Positions 7,942 through 15,720 of a stretch of 24,102 nucleotides of DNA are shown piece after piece. Within the stretch, counting starts at the first letter, position 1. Every line of letters begins with the position of its first letter. The notes beneath the pieces are model-generated. The model saw only the letters and a program-made list of their open reading frames with translations. It made no database searches and was not told the DNA's origin. The stretch is taken from NCBI GenBank assembly GCA_004151065.3, contig NWUY0300005738.1, positions 72,636 to 96,737 on the forward strand, written 5' to 3'. The DNA is from Larix sibirica (lineage: Eukaryota; Streptophyta; Pinopsida; Pinales; Pinaceae). The position numbers were made by a program, and so were the translations under genes.

Positions 7942-9216
7942 GAGTTTGTGGAGCACTATATAATGGTGTTTCAATCCCAAGGATTTGTATTTGAGCAACA
8001 AGAAGCCACCCAAATATGTCCCGACTTAGTCTCTAACAAGTTATTTGAGGAGTAGAGTAGAGCCTATGACTTGGCTCTTTTGCTTGATAAGCTTTCTTCA
8101 ACTCTATATAAGATGGTTAATGATAAGGCACTTTCCCTATGTGGCTTACCCTATGAGTTCTACAAGGCCACCTAGGAATTTGTTGGGCCAAATTTGTTGC
8201 AAGTATAATAGAAGGCCTTGCGGAAATGGTCTCTAAGTGCATGAATTAATCACAAGCTCATCAAGTTGATTCCTAAATTAGGGCATCCAAAGAGAATAAC
8301 ACACTTGAGGCCCACCACCCTTCTCAATTTGATCTTATAAATTATTGTTAAAGCCTTGGACTTAAGGATCAAGTATATCCTCCCCAAGATTGCTCATCTT
8401 GAGTAGAGCAAGTTCATTTGTGGGAGATGCATCTTTCACAATGTCATTGTAGTCTCGGAGTGGGCCATATCTACTTCCCTCAATTCCCTATTTATTAAAA
8501 TAGAGTTTAAGAAATCCTGTGATGGATATGAATGACCCTTTATCCTAGAAATGATTGAGGTGTTAGGGTTTTGTCTAACATTCATTAACAATGTTAAGAC
8601 CCTTTCCACAAATGCCTCTTCATGTCTTGCCATCAATAGAGGATCTTTTGAGGATATTGGGATTTTTCTGGTTTATCCAATAAGGATGCCCTTTAAATCA
8701 AGCTCTCTATCTATTGGTGATTGAATCCTTTGTCTATTTGCTCCATTCCAAAATTAATATAGAGGTAATTCACGATATTCGTCACAAAGAGCTTAACTCT
8801 AGGCAAATGGTCAATCCCCATTATATTTCATCAGTGACTCTATTTTGACATTAGATGAAGACTAGGCCTCCTAAACTCAAGAAATGGGTTATTTGGATAC
8901 CCTTTGCATAGTGTTAGGATAGAGAATTCAATAGGCCAAAACCCATTGTCATCGATAGATCCAACGACCTATGCTAGCTTTATTGGATCCAAAAATTGTT
9001 CATGGAATCAACTAGGCTATGTATTCAAATTGGACATTCCTTTCACCTTCCATGCCTCTCCTCAAGATATCTAGGAAGTTATGGTCTAGTGGGTGGAGAA
9101 AAATATAGACAAGTGGATCATTGAGCCTTTAGCATTAGTGACCAAATTTTATATTTACTCTTTAATCATTGCTTTGACTCGTATGTACTACTCCTCTTGT
9201 TGGGTTCCTTCTAAAG
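7942..9216 (+). pseudogene. LINE ORF2 reverse transcriptase domain, decayed
   Basis: The reverse transcriptase of the plus-strand LINE. One frame from 7942 reads EFVEHYIMVFQSQG, LSSTLYKMVNDKALSLCGLP (fingers; the normal form is KAPGLDGLP), LIKLIPKLGHPKRITHLRPT, then KIEFKKSCDGYE*PFILEM at about 8497-8540. In motif A the first catalytic Asp is Glu (codon 8503-8505). The next conserved segment, VLGFCLTFINNVKTL, follows. The Y-x-D-D box is lost: PHY is present at about 8817-8825 but the two Asp codons are not recognisable. Thumb-like MYYSSCWVPSK ends at the LTR insertion at 9212-9216, and coding resumes in frame at 12564. Stops and frameshifts are frequent. Confidence 0.75.
9212..9216. repeat. 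5-bp target site duplication (TAAAG), left
   Basis: TAAAG lies immediately before the LTR start TGCTATTAAT and recurs at 12564-12568 just after the 3' LTR end TTACA. Removing the element and one copy restores the host LINE frame as PSKVANSCL. Confidence 0.85.
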
Positions 9217-9333
9217 TGCTATTAATATAATCTATCTAAAATAATAAATAAATTATAATACAATCATAATAATAATAATATTTAATTGTATTTAAATATT
9301 AATATTATTCTAATATTGAAGGGGTGCTTCCAT

Positions 9334-9351
9334 AAGGACATGACCTTATGT
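9334..9351. repeat. 18-bp target duplication of the LINE fragment, left
   Basis: AAGGACATGACCTTATGT occurs here and exactly again at 9555-9572. The 3' LTR has the site once (12408-12425, one base different). Long, variable-length duplications are typical of LINE target-primed reverse transcription. Confidence 0.88.
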
Positions 9352-9554
9352 ATGAGCACACAACTCTTGCTCTAAATACACAACATAGTTTTTGGATGGA
9401 TGTTTTGAGTATTGGTATTTGGTATGTTTTAGTCATTTGAGACTTATTTTGCTAGATGTATGAGCATGCAACTCTTGCTCTGAATACAAAGATATATGTA
9501 CTTTTTGATTTCTTAGAAATAACAAAAGTACTGTTTTTTTCCGCTTGAAAAAAA
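9352..9554 (+). mobile_element. 5'-truncated LINE 3' end (203 bp) inserted in the LTR
   Basis: The insert has an oligo(A) end (CCGCTTG followed by A's) and a perfect 18-bp target duplication. Its last part, TTCTTAGAAATAACAAAAG followed by CTGTTTTTTTCCGCTTG, resembles the 3' untranslated ends of plant L1-type LINEs. It therefore looks like a severely 5'-truncated LINE copy, although a SINE cannot be excluded. Internally it contains a diverged direct repeat of about 35 bp: ATGAGCACACAACTCTTGCT at 9352 and ATGAGCATGCAACTCTTGCT at 9460. Confidence 0.8.
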
Positions 9555-9572
9555 AAGGACATGACCTTATGT
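9555..9572. repeat. 18-bp target duplication of the LINE fragment, right
   Basis: This is the exact copy of 9334-9351, directly after the A run. The first two A's could belong to the tail, so the duplication is 16-18 bp. Confidence 0.88.
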
Positions 9573-9589
9573 GAAGGGTCACCAACAAT

Positions 9590-9600
9590 CCTATATATAT
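9590..9600 (+). promoter_or_regulatory. Candidate LTR TATA box
   Basis: CCTATATATAT lies about 90 bp before the end of the 5' LTR. The 3' LTR has CCTATATATT in the same place (12444-12453). Conservation in both LTRs and the position fit a core promoter, but no start site can be read from the sequence alone. Confidence 0.35.
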
Positions 9601-9688
9601 GAGATTACTCTTATTGTACTGAATCATCTTATCTTTATATATTTTATCCATACATATTTTAAGATTTTATGCTTCTGCTACGTTACAA

Positions 9689-9696
9689 TGGTATCA
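9689..9696 (+). other. tRNA-iMet-type primer binding site
   Basis: TGGTATCA begins one base after the LTR end (TTACA, then A). It matches the first eight bases of the canonical TGGTATCAGAGC and diverges after that. Confidence 0.6.
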
Positions 9697-9745
9697 TCAC
9701 CAAACAACGAAACCATACATATCCATTACCTTCAATCCTGTATCT

Positions 9746-10906
9746 ATGATGGTAAACTATGACAAATTACATGGAAATTCAAACCACTATAGAGATGAAG
9801 TCAACAAGGTAAGAAGTTGCCTCGATAACATTGAGAAAGGGAAAAAAGAGTTGATGGATGGAAAAAAAGAGCTAGGAGACAAAATCAATAGATTAATTAA
9901 GAAGTTTCTCAAATCACTTGACAAAAATGAATCGAAGCAAACAACTTCGAATGAGTTTTGAAGGAATTCGAATGAATCTCCTCCAACTATACAATTAGAA
10001 GATGAGGTGGAAGCCCTTACAAAGAAATATACAAATTTGCAGGAAGAAGAACAAGAGAAAGAATCTAAATGTCTCGTCGTAATTCCAAGTCAACAAGAGC
10101 TTACTACATTGCAAGAGAAGCCGGATACACTGGTTGAACATACTTGTGCTAATAGATTACAAGAATCCTCGAGAGAAACTAGATTACAAGAATCCTTGAG
10201 AGAAACTGCCGAGTTAGATATGACTGATGCGACTGAGAAGATGAAAGAACCCATTGCAACTTTGAAGGTAATAGAGATATCTGGTGACACCTTGTTAAAA
10301 CCCAGTTGTGACAATTAACAAATTAAGAGTGACAAAGCTACAACCGGTGAAAATGTATAGGAAACGAGACTCATCAAGGAGGAAGTGCTTGAGGTTGAAA
10401 ATAAAGCTACTTGTTTCTATTGTTAGAATAGCTTGTTTCATTATGTGAATGGATTCTAGACACTAATGGAATCTCTGAGCAAGAATTTCGCTTTCAACGG
10501 ATTGTGGGGCACATTGGATGACATGGATTTTTTGTGGCAGATGAGGATAGTCTGGACATATGCCGGGAGATGCTTAAGATGTAAGAGATTACAACCTTCG
10601 ATGTTGGGGATGCGGTTTTTATAATGGATGCGATGTCTCATGCCAAGGGTTTCGGTGGCATACTACATATCATTTTCTTTCGTGGCACATGTAGGAAAGT
10701 CATGGGCACATATAAGTGTTACGACTGAATTCAAGCCCACTATGCCGAAGAAAAGCAAGACAATAGTGATTGGCAATAAAATTAGGCAAATACTAATGAT
10801 TACCTGTGGGTCGTGGATAATATTAGTAAATCAACATTCTTTTCATAACCAAGAAGAGTTGATTATTGTTTATTTATCGTCCAATGCAATCACAAGTGAA
10901 TTCTAG
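9746..10906 (+). pseudogene. Decayed unidentified reading frame inside the LTR element
   Basis: A single frame runs from an ATG at 9746 to a TAG at 10904-10906 with six internal stops (9959, 10316, 10358, 10424, 10457, 10622). That is far fewer than about 386 codons of random AT-rich DNA would give. The first 190 codons are strongly charged and probably coiled coil (GKKELMDGKKELGDKINRL; EALTKKYTNLQEEEQEKES), and include a perfect-length tandem pair, RLQESSRET and RLQESLRET (10154-10207). The middle contains CFYC just before the stop at 10424. The last part (from 10628) is more hydrophobic. I recognise no gag, protease or pol motif. It may be a divergent gag or a captured host gene fragment. 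The start is the first ATG of the frame, 50 bases after the primer site. Confidence 0.5.
10154..10207 (+). repeat. 27-bp in-frame tandem duplication
   Basis: Two adjacent 27-bp units (10154-10180 and 10181-10207) differ at one or two bases. Because 27 is a multiple of three, the reading frame is kept and a nine-residue repeat is produced. Confidence 0.85.
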
Positions 10907-10909
10907 GTT

Positions 10910-11260
10910 CATAAGGTTTGTGATTGCAATCATTCAAGGGTATCATTTTGTCTCAAATTGTAGTTGACCGAGCGACTTTATGTCAAACCATTATACCCTC
11001 AATTCTACGCTAGAAGAAATGCCCTATTGCCACCATCTAAAAGAACACCACATGACTATTCATAGTGACAATTCAAAGAAAAATAAAATAAAATATATTA
11101 TTAACCAACAAATTAGTGGAAACGATGGGAGGTATATATAATTAACCAGGTTATTGAAGGTGGAAACGCCACCATTTCCTACAGTAGTGTTAGTGCAATC
11201 TCAAAAGAAATAGTGATTTTTTTTAAAAAGTGGGGTAATATGTTTAAATGGAAGAAGTTA
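10910..11260. other. Internal non-coding part of the LTR element
   Basis: No reading frame or motif is recognised between the decayed frame and the TA microsatellite. Confidence 0.35.
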
Positions 11261-11280
11261 TATATATATATATATATATT
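11260..11280. repeat. (TA)n microsatellite
   Basis: This is a run of about ten TA units. A second, longer TA tract lies on the far side of the sequence gap at 12295-12325. Confidence 0.85.
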
Positions 11281-11285
11281 AATTT

Positions 11286-11294
11286 GAGGGGAGA
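11286..11294 (+). other. Possible polypurine tract of the LTR element
   Basis: GAGGGGAGA is followed by TGCATGCC. A purine run before TG could mark the start of the 3' LTR. The following bases do not match the 5' LTR beyond TGC, so either the LTRs differ here through insertion or this is a coincidence. The gap prevents a decision. Confidence 0.3.
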
Positions 11295-11426
11295 TGCATG
11301 CCTTAGGTTATTCAAGGATAATTATTAAGAAAAGAAGCAGGAATTATTCTCTTCCCTTTTTAGGCGGGAGATAATGTTCATAGTCCTCAAAGAGTTTGCT
11401 AGAGTAGAAAATGAATTAATTAATAT

Positions 11427-12290
11427 NNNNNNNNNNNNNNNNNNNNNNNNNNNNNNNNNNNNNNNNNNNNNNNNNNNNNNNNNNNNNNNNNNNNNNNNNN
11501 NNNNNNNNNNNNNNNNNNNNNNNNNNNNNNNNNNNNNNNNNNNNNNNNNNNNNNNNNNNNNNNNNNNNNNNNNNNNNNNNNNNNNNNNNNNNNNNNNNNN
11601 NNNNNNNNNNNNNNNNNNNNNNNNNNNNNNNNNNNNNNNNNNNNNNNNNNNNNNNNNNNNNNNNNNNNNNNNNNNNNNNNNNNNNNNNNNNNNNNNNNNN
11701 NNNNNNNNNNNNNNNNNNNNNNNNNNNNNNNNNNNNNNNNNNNNNNNNNNNNNNNNNNNNNNNNNNNNNNNNNNNNNNNNNNNNNNNNNNNNNNNNNNNN
11801 NNNNNNNNNNNNNNNNNNNNNNNNNNNNNNNNNNNNNNNNNNNNNNNNNNNNNNNNNNNNNNNNNNNNNNNNNNNNNNNNNNNNNNNNNNNNNNNNNNNN
11901 NNNNNNNNNNNNNNNNNNNNNNNNNNNNNNNNNNNNNNNNNNNNNNNNNNNNNNNNNNNNNNNNNNNNNNNNNNNNNNNNNNNNNNNNNNNNNNNNNNNN
12001 NNNNNNNNNNNNNNNNNNNNNNNNNNNNNNNNNNNNNNNNNNNNNNNNNNNNNNNNNNNNNNNNNNNNNNNNNNNNNNNNNNNNNNNNNNNNNNNNNNNN
12101 NNNNNNNNNNNNNNNNNNNNNNNNNNNNNNNNNNNNNNNNNNNNNNNNNNNNNNNNNNNNNNNNNNNNNNNNNNNNNNNNNNNNNNNNNNNNNNNNNNNN
12201 NNNNNNNNNNNNNNNNNNNNNNNNNNNNNNNNNNNNNNNNNNNNNNNNNNNNNNNNNNNNNNNNNNNNNNNNNNNNNNNNNNNNNNNNNN
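11427..12290. other. Assembly gap (864 N)
   Basis: The sequence is unknown here. Reading frames that appear to span it are artefacts of translating N. The gap lies inside the LTR element, before or within its 3' LTR, with TA-rich DNA on both sides. Confidence 0.99.
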
Positions 12291-12293
12291 TTT

Positions 12294-12294
<1 letters not shown>

Positions 12295-12325
<31 letters not shown>
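12295..12325. repeat. (TA)n microsatellite at the gap edge
   Basis: About fifteen TA units follow TTTCT and precede AGCAATAAATAAATT. They occupy the place of the first 35 bases or so of the LTR, which in the 5' copy read TGCTATTAATATAATCTATC. The LTR start was probably altered by microsatellite growth, or it lies in the gap. Confidence 0.85.
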
Positions 12326-12326
<1 letters not shown>

Positions 12327-12563
12327 CAATAAATAAATTACAATAAAATCATAATAATATTAATATTTAAATATTAATATTATTGTAATATCGAAGGGGT
12401 GCTTCCATAAGGACATGAACTTATGTGAAGGGTAACCATCAAGCCTATATATTCAAGGTTATTCTTATTGCATTGTATCATCTTATCTTTATATATTTTA
12501 TCCATATACATTTTATAAATTATATTTATATATTTTAAGCTTTTACACTTCGGCTACGTTACA
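12326..12563 (+). repeat. 3' LTR of the nested element (right part)
   Basis: It aligns with the 5' LTR and ends GGCTACGTTACA at 12563, directly before the target duplication. It lacks the LINE fragment and shows AAGGACATGAACTTATGT once (12408-12425), which is the empty site for that later insertion. Confidence 0.82.
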
Positions 12564-12568
12564 TAAAG
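12564..12568. repeat. 5-bp target site duplication (TAAAG), right
   Basis: This is the exact partner of 9212-9216. Confidence 0.85.
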
Positions 12569-12790
12569 TAGCCAACTCATGCCTATAGAAAGACCTTAAG
12601 AATTTTCTCTAGGCCAAGCTTGATCAAGGGAAAGGGTTTCATTATGTTAACTAAGCATTGTTTGCACCCCATGGAAATTTAGGGGCCTAATCATTATTCG
12701 TACCAAGGTCTAAGCCCAAGCATTTTGTGCAAAATGGGTCATTCGGGCTATATAAGGAAAATAAGCATGGAAAGTTGTCCTAAAGCATTG
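12569..12790 (+). pseudogene. Continuation of the interrupted LINE ORF2
   Basis: The frame left at 9216 resumes here. Across the junction it reads PSK then VANSCL*KDLKNFL*AKLDQ and GKGFHYVN. This corresponds to the post-RT region of plant LINE ORF2, where L-x-NFLW-x-K and GFH-x-VNW are usual. It then becomes hard to follow after about 12690 (frame changes), with KWVI-like and HGKLS pieces to about 12775. It ends where a second RT palm fragment begins, so the LINE is broken again here. Confidence 0.65.
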
Positions 12791-12802
12791 AATCTAGCAA
12801 AG

Positions 12803-13000
12803 GTAGTTACTTGAGTTTGAGAAATCCTATGACTAGGTTGAATGACCCTTCATCTTGGAAATGCTTTAGGTCTCAGGGTTTGGTCCAACCTTCCTTAACA
12901 ATGTTGAAACCTTTTTTGTATATGGCTTAATTTGTCTTTCCATCAACATAGACTCTTCTTAAGAGATTGGGATTTGTTGGTCTTTTCTCCTATAGAGAAA
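12803..13000 (+). pseudogene. Second RT palm fragment of a related LINE
   Basis: One frame reads LEFEKSYD*VE*PFILEML, then VSGFGPTFLNNVETFF and CLSIN, then EIGICWSF. This is motif A and the following conserved part of a LINE RT. It matches the 8500-8670 region of the plus-strand LINE closely in both DNA and predicted protein. The residue in the position of the first catalytic Asp is again Glu, as at 8503, so the two fragments may derive from the same subfamily. It is not in the normal order after the thumb region, so it marks a separate insertion, a duplication or a rearrangement. Confidence 0.65.
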
Positions 13001-13379
13001 AAATATAATTTTGTTCATAAGACATAAAAAAATATTACATGTTTCATTTGCATAAAGCACTTCAAAAGAGGCCTTCCCCTTAGTCAAACTTGTCCCAAAA
13101 ATTTCTCAAAATTGCAAATTGATAGATATTATCCCCTCGAAATCACATTAACTATGTGAGAAAAGAAACCTCTCTTCTAGATATATTTATCCAATTGAAA
13201 TTTTACATCAAGAAGTAAAATCAACAACTTCCATTTTGATCCCCTAGCAAAATTTTAGAACCGATATCTTGATCCAAAAACATATAGAAAACATATAAAC
13301 AATGACTTTAGATTGACTAATACAAGCCCATAGAAAATCCATTCCTAAACACAATCAAATATCCATCCTTCCTCAATTT
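13001..13379 (-). other. Probable tail of the minus-strand LINE after RNase H
   Basis: No open frame is kept. It lies directly downstream (on the minus strand) of the second RNase H copy and could be the end of ORF2 and the 3' untranslated region of that LINE. I see no poly(A) tail or target duplication that would fix the end. Confidence 0.3.
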
Positions 13380-13712
13380 GGAGACCCTCTTTACATAGTA
13401 TGTCAACCACTATATTGAGTTTCTAGTATACATGAGTGATTGAAATGTGATCAAATATGACATTGATATCCTTAACAATATCACACAAAGGTGCGATCAT
13501 GACATTCTGAAGATGTGAATATCTAATGATTCAATTAATTAATAAAGAATAATCACCATAAATCTACAAATTTGAAGTATTCCTTTCCAAAGCACTTTTC
13601 ATTAGTAACTTTATTGTCATAATTTTTTTTGAGTTGTTTGATCGAACCCTGAGACCAGCTTTAAATTTTATACAATGTTCCTCGTAGAAATATAAGACCC
13701 CTCTAACACCAG
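13380..13712 (-). pseudogene. RNase H domain of a LINE, tandem copy 2
   Basis: On the minus strand this reads GVRGVLYFYEEHCIKFKAGL, MKSALERNTSNL*IYGDYSL, LINWI-like, then DHISITHVY*KLNIVVDILC and KEGLQIE. It is a plant-type RNase H (the RVT_3 kind fused to plant LINE ORF2). The Asp of the IYGD motif is kept. It repeats the domain at 13750-14085 with a period of about 371 bp and many differences. RNase H removes the RNA strand of the cDNA hybrid. The copy is broken by stops. Confidence 0.72.
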
Positions 13713-14190
13713 TACCACACTCTGGAGACCTTCTGACCTTTTTGAATCAGGAGACCCTCTTTACATAGTCTATCAACCATTGTATTGAGTTTCTTGTATA
13801 CCTGAGTGATTGAAAATATGTGATCAATTCTAGCACTGATATCCTTAAGATAGTCGCTCAAATTCCTGGGCATGCAATTTTGGAGATGTGAAGGTACAAT
13901 CATCCAGTTCATTACTAACTAAGAATCACCATAAATCTACAAATTTGAAATATTCCTTTCTAAAGCACTTTTCATTGGTATCTTTTTTGCCATATGTTTT
14001 CTTGAGATATTTGATTCAAACCTAATACCCTCTTTAAATTTTATACGATGATCCTCACATAAATATAATACCCCTCTAGCACTACTAATAGTTCCACTCT
14101 TTCTTATGTCATGCTCTTGTTCAAGCCAAGTTGGGGGAAGTGGGGTGCTACATGTAGGAGATAAATAGCCCATCCTATTTGTCAAGTTTG
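13713..14190 (-). pseudogene. RNase H domain of a LINE, tandem copy 1
   Basis: Minus-strand frame reading GTISSARGVLYLCEDHRIKF, then KSALERNISNLQIYGDS*LV, NWMIVPSHLQNC, and DHIFSITQVYKKLNTMVDRL followed by CKEGL. These match the RNase H domain of plant LINE and LINE-like ORF2 proteins, with the GDS Asp conserved. The N-terminal -NFDG- strand is not recognisable. At its C-terminal end the frame runs on into the start of copy 2 through a 38-base junction (13712-13750), so the domain was duplicated head to tail inside the element. One stop follows GDS. Confidence 0.75.
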
Positions 14191-14440
14191 TTAGGGGAAT
14201 TAAGAGTCTTTAGAAAGGATCTGAAAGATTATTTCCTTTACTCCACCCAAAAATACGAGAAACTGGTGAATAGGAGAGATGGACCCCACTTAGGAAAGTA
14301 TTCATCTACCGACAATCTAATATCAAAGATGGAAGATGGTAAATTTTGGTACCACGCATGTTGCATCTAAGGATAGGACTTCTTACATAAGTAAACTCCT
14401 TGAGAGAGAGCAATGATATTCCTTACTCATTCAAGGTTCC
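14191..14440 (-). other. Linker between zf-RVT and RNase H regions
   Basis: This is the segment of the minus-strand LINE between the zinc-binding and RNase H regions. No frame is kept long enough to describe. The plus-strand frame at 14179-14370 is probably a chance shadow. Confidence 0.3.
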
Positions 14441-15100
14441 ATGAACCTTGTATCCTCTTCTTAGGTGAGATGTCCCATAAAAAAAACCTAGTTGATAGAT
14501 TTGTCTATTTGTACCTCCTGGATCCATCTTAACATTTTTTTTAGTCTTGAATGATGCATTTTTAGCTTATAACATATATTTGTGAATATACCTAAAAAAT
14601 TGGGACATGATTATGTTAAAAATGATAAAGTTGTGTGCCAACCATATGCCTCAAAATACCAAGCATGGGATCACTCTATACTTTGTTAATTATTTTTTCA
14701 CATACCAAGATCTAAGACACTCCTCAATTGTATTTTCATGCCATGCATTTTCAACCACAAACAATTTTTTTACCTCCTTCTACGATGCATGAGAATAATA
14801 ACAATGAATAAAAATATGATGATTTGTTTCACCCCATTCCCACACAATAAACACATAATAGGGCCCTACTTATTCCGTAGTTGTAATAAATCCCAAGCCA
14901 TTACCTTGTTTTTCAAAGCCAACCAAAGTAGGATTCTAGTTTTTTTGGAGCTCTCATCTTCCATACATGCTTCCACACCATTTCAACTCTATATTTATAG
15001 ATTCAAACATCACTTTATACCCAATATTTGTAGTGAATTCACCTCTTGTTTTATGTTTTGGACAACCTAGCTCATCTTAATCCTCCTTCAATATAATATG
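14441..15100 (-). pseudogene. LINE ORF2 zf-RVT (zinc-binding) region
   Basis: On the minus strand, GEFTTNIGYK is followed by VWKHVWKMRAPKKLES, then in a shifted frame LWLALKNKVMAWDLLQLRNK, then CLLCGNG, and after a one-base frameshift ETNHHIFIHC (14801-14852). C-x2-C followed by H-x4-H/C spacing after a W-K-M-R-x-P-x-K segment is the signature of zf-RVT, which follows the RT in plant LINE ORF2. Further on, YRVIPCLVF*GIWLAHN fits the sequence normally downstream. The order zf-RVT then RNase H at 14.2-13.4 kb shows one minus-strand element. Frameshifts and stops are frequent, so it is older than the LINE at 15.7-19.6 kb. Confidence 0.72.
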
Positions 15101-15104
15101 TCCT

Positions 15105-15605
15105 TTCTTAAGGAAACCGATAAAAAAAAAATCCATTAATTTCTTTAATTACCTTCCATACCTAAGGATTCAATGGTTCACCATCCTTGTGACTATATGT
15201 ATGTGGATACTTCATCCATGACTTGATTCAATGTAAAGAACTCAATCCATAAACATGGGACTTATAGCCCTTGCGTATCACCAACACATATCCTTTGCAG
15301 AAATGAAATTTGGTATGTATTCTTAGTCTTGTGCATAGATCTTTTCCTTAAGAATGACTCTAGAAAATTTGTTCTTAGTATAATGCAAACATAAATAACC
15401 AATTGATAATGCAATAACAAAATGAACATCCATTGTTCGATATGCCAATAAGTTCTCTAGCTTAATAAAGGAAACTAAACATCTACATGTACTCAAACCT
15501 ATGGGAACAATGCATCTGCTCAACACACGCATATGTATTCAATGTCATTTTGCTTGTTCTGGTTAAAGTTGTCATATATATTCAATGCCATTTTTGTAAA
15601 AAACA
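15105..15605. other. Unassigned stretch between two LINE fragments
   Basis: No motif is recognised. It separates the C-terminal LINE fragment (13.4-15.1 kb) from the minisatellite and the better preserved LINE. It could be decayed ORF2 sequence or host DNA. The minus-strand 69-codon frame at 15323-15532 has no recognisable domain. Confidence 0.3.
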
Positions 15606-15632
15606 ACGATGCATATTTTTTGAAAAAAGTGT

Positions 15633-15720
15633 AGGTGCTTATGTTTGAAAAAAATTATTGGTGCTTATGTTTGAAAAAAAGCACTGGTGCTTATGTTTGG
15701 AAAAAAAACACTGGTACTTC
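15633..15720 (+). repeat. 26-bp minisatellite (3+ units)
   Basis: Units at 15633-15658, 15659-15684 and 15685-15711 share GGTGCTTATGTTTGAAAAAA, followed by TTATT or GCACT/ACACT. A partial unit (GGTACTTCA) follows at 15712, and a degenerate one may precede at 15610-15632. The repeat begins exactly where recognisable LINE coding ends, so it may be tied to the break. Confidence 0.85.

Larger units (their letters stand above)
9217..9687 (+). repeat. 5' LTR of the nested element (interrupted)
   Basis: It starts TGCTATTAATATAATC and ends CTACGTTACA. Without the LINE insertion (9352-9554) and the duplicated target it is about 250 bp. It aligns with 12326-12563 across AATAAATAAATT, GAAGGGGTGCTTCCATAAGG, the GTGAAGGGT segment, and CATCTTATCTTTATATATTT to the end. 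The two LTRs differ by scattered substitutions and small indels, including extra bases around 12506-12535 in the 3' copy. Confidence 0.82.
9217..12563 (+). mobile_element. Non-autonomous LTR retrotransposon nested in a LINE
   Basis: This is an LTR element with TG...CA ends, a 5-bp target duplication (TAAAG) and a tRNA-iMet-type primer site two bases after the 5' LTR. The visible internal region (9688-11426) carries no protease, integrase, reverse transcriptase or RNase H. It has only a decayed, unidentified reading frame (9746-10906). Together with an 864-base gap, the total of about 3.3 kb is too short for an autonomous copia or gypsy element unless coding lies in the gap, so I call it non-autonomous. 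The 5' LTR contains a later LINE insertion. The 3' LTR begins in or beside the gap and is complete at its right end. The TGGTATCA primer site is common in copia-type elements, but the superfamily cannot be fixed. Confidence 0.8.

Noticed and set aside
11325-12336. Long open frames of about 320-334 codons on both strands
   Set aside because: They consist almost entirely of translated N from the assembly gap.
15633-15720. CRISPR-like array of regularly spaced repeats
   Set aside because: The units are directly adjacent with no unique spacers and lie in plant-type DNA; this is a minisatellite.
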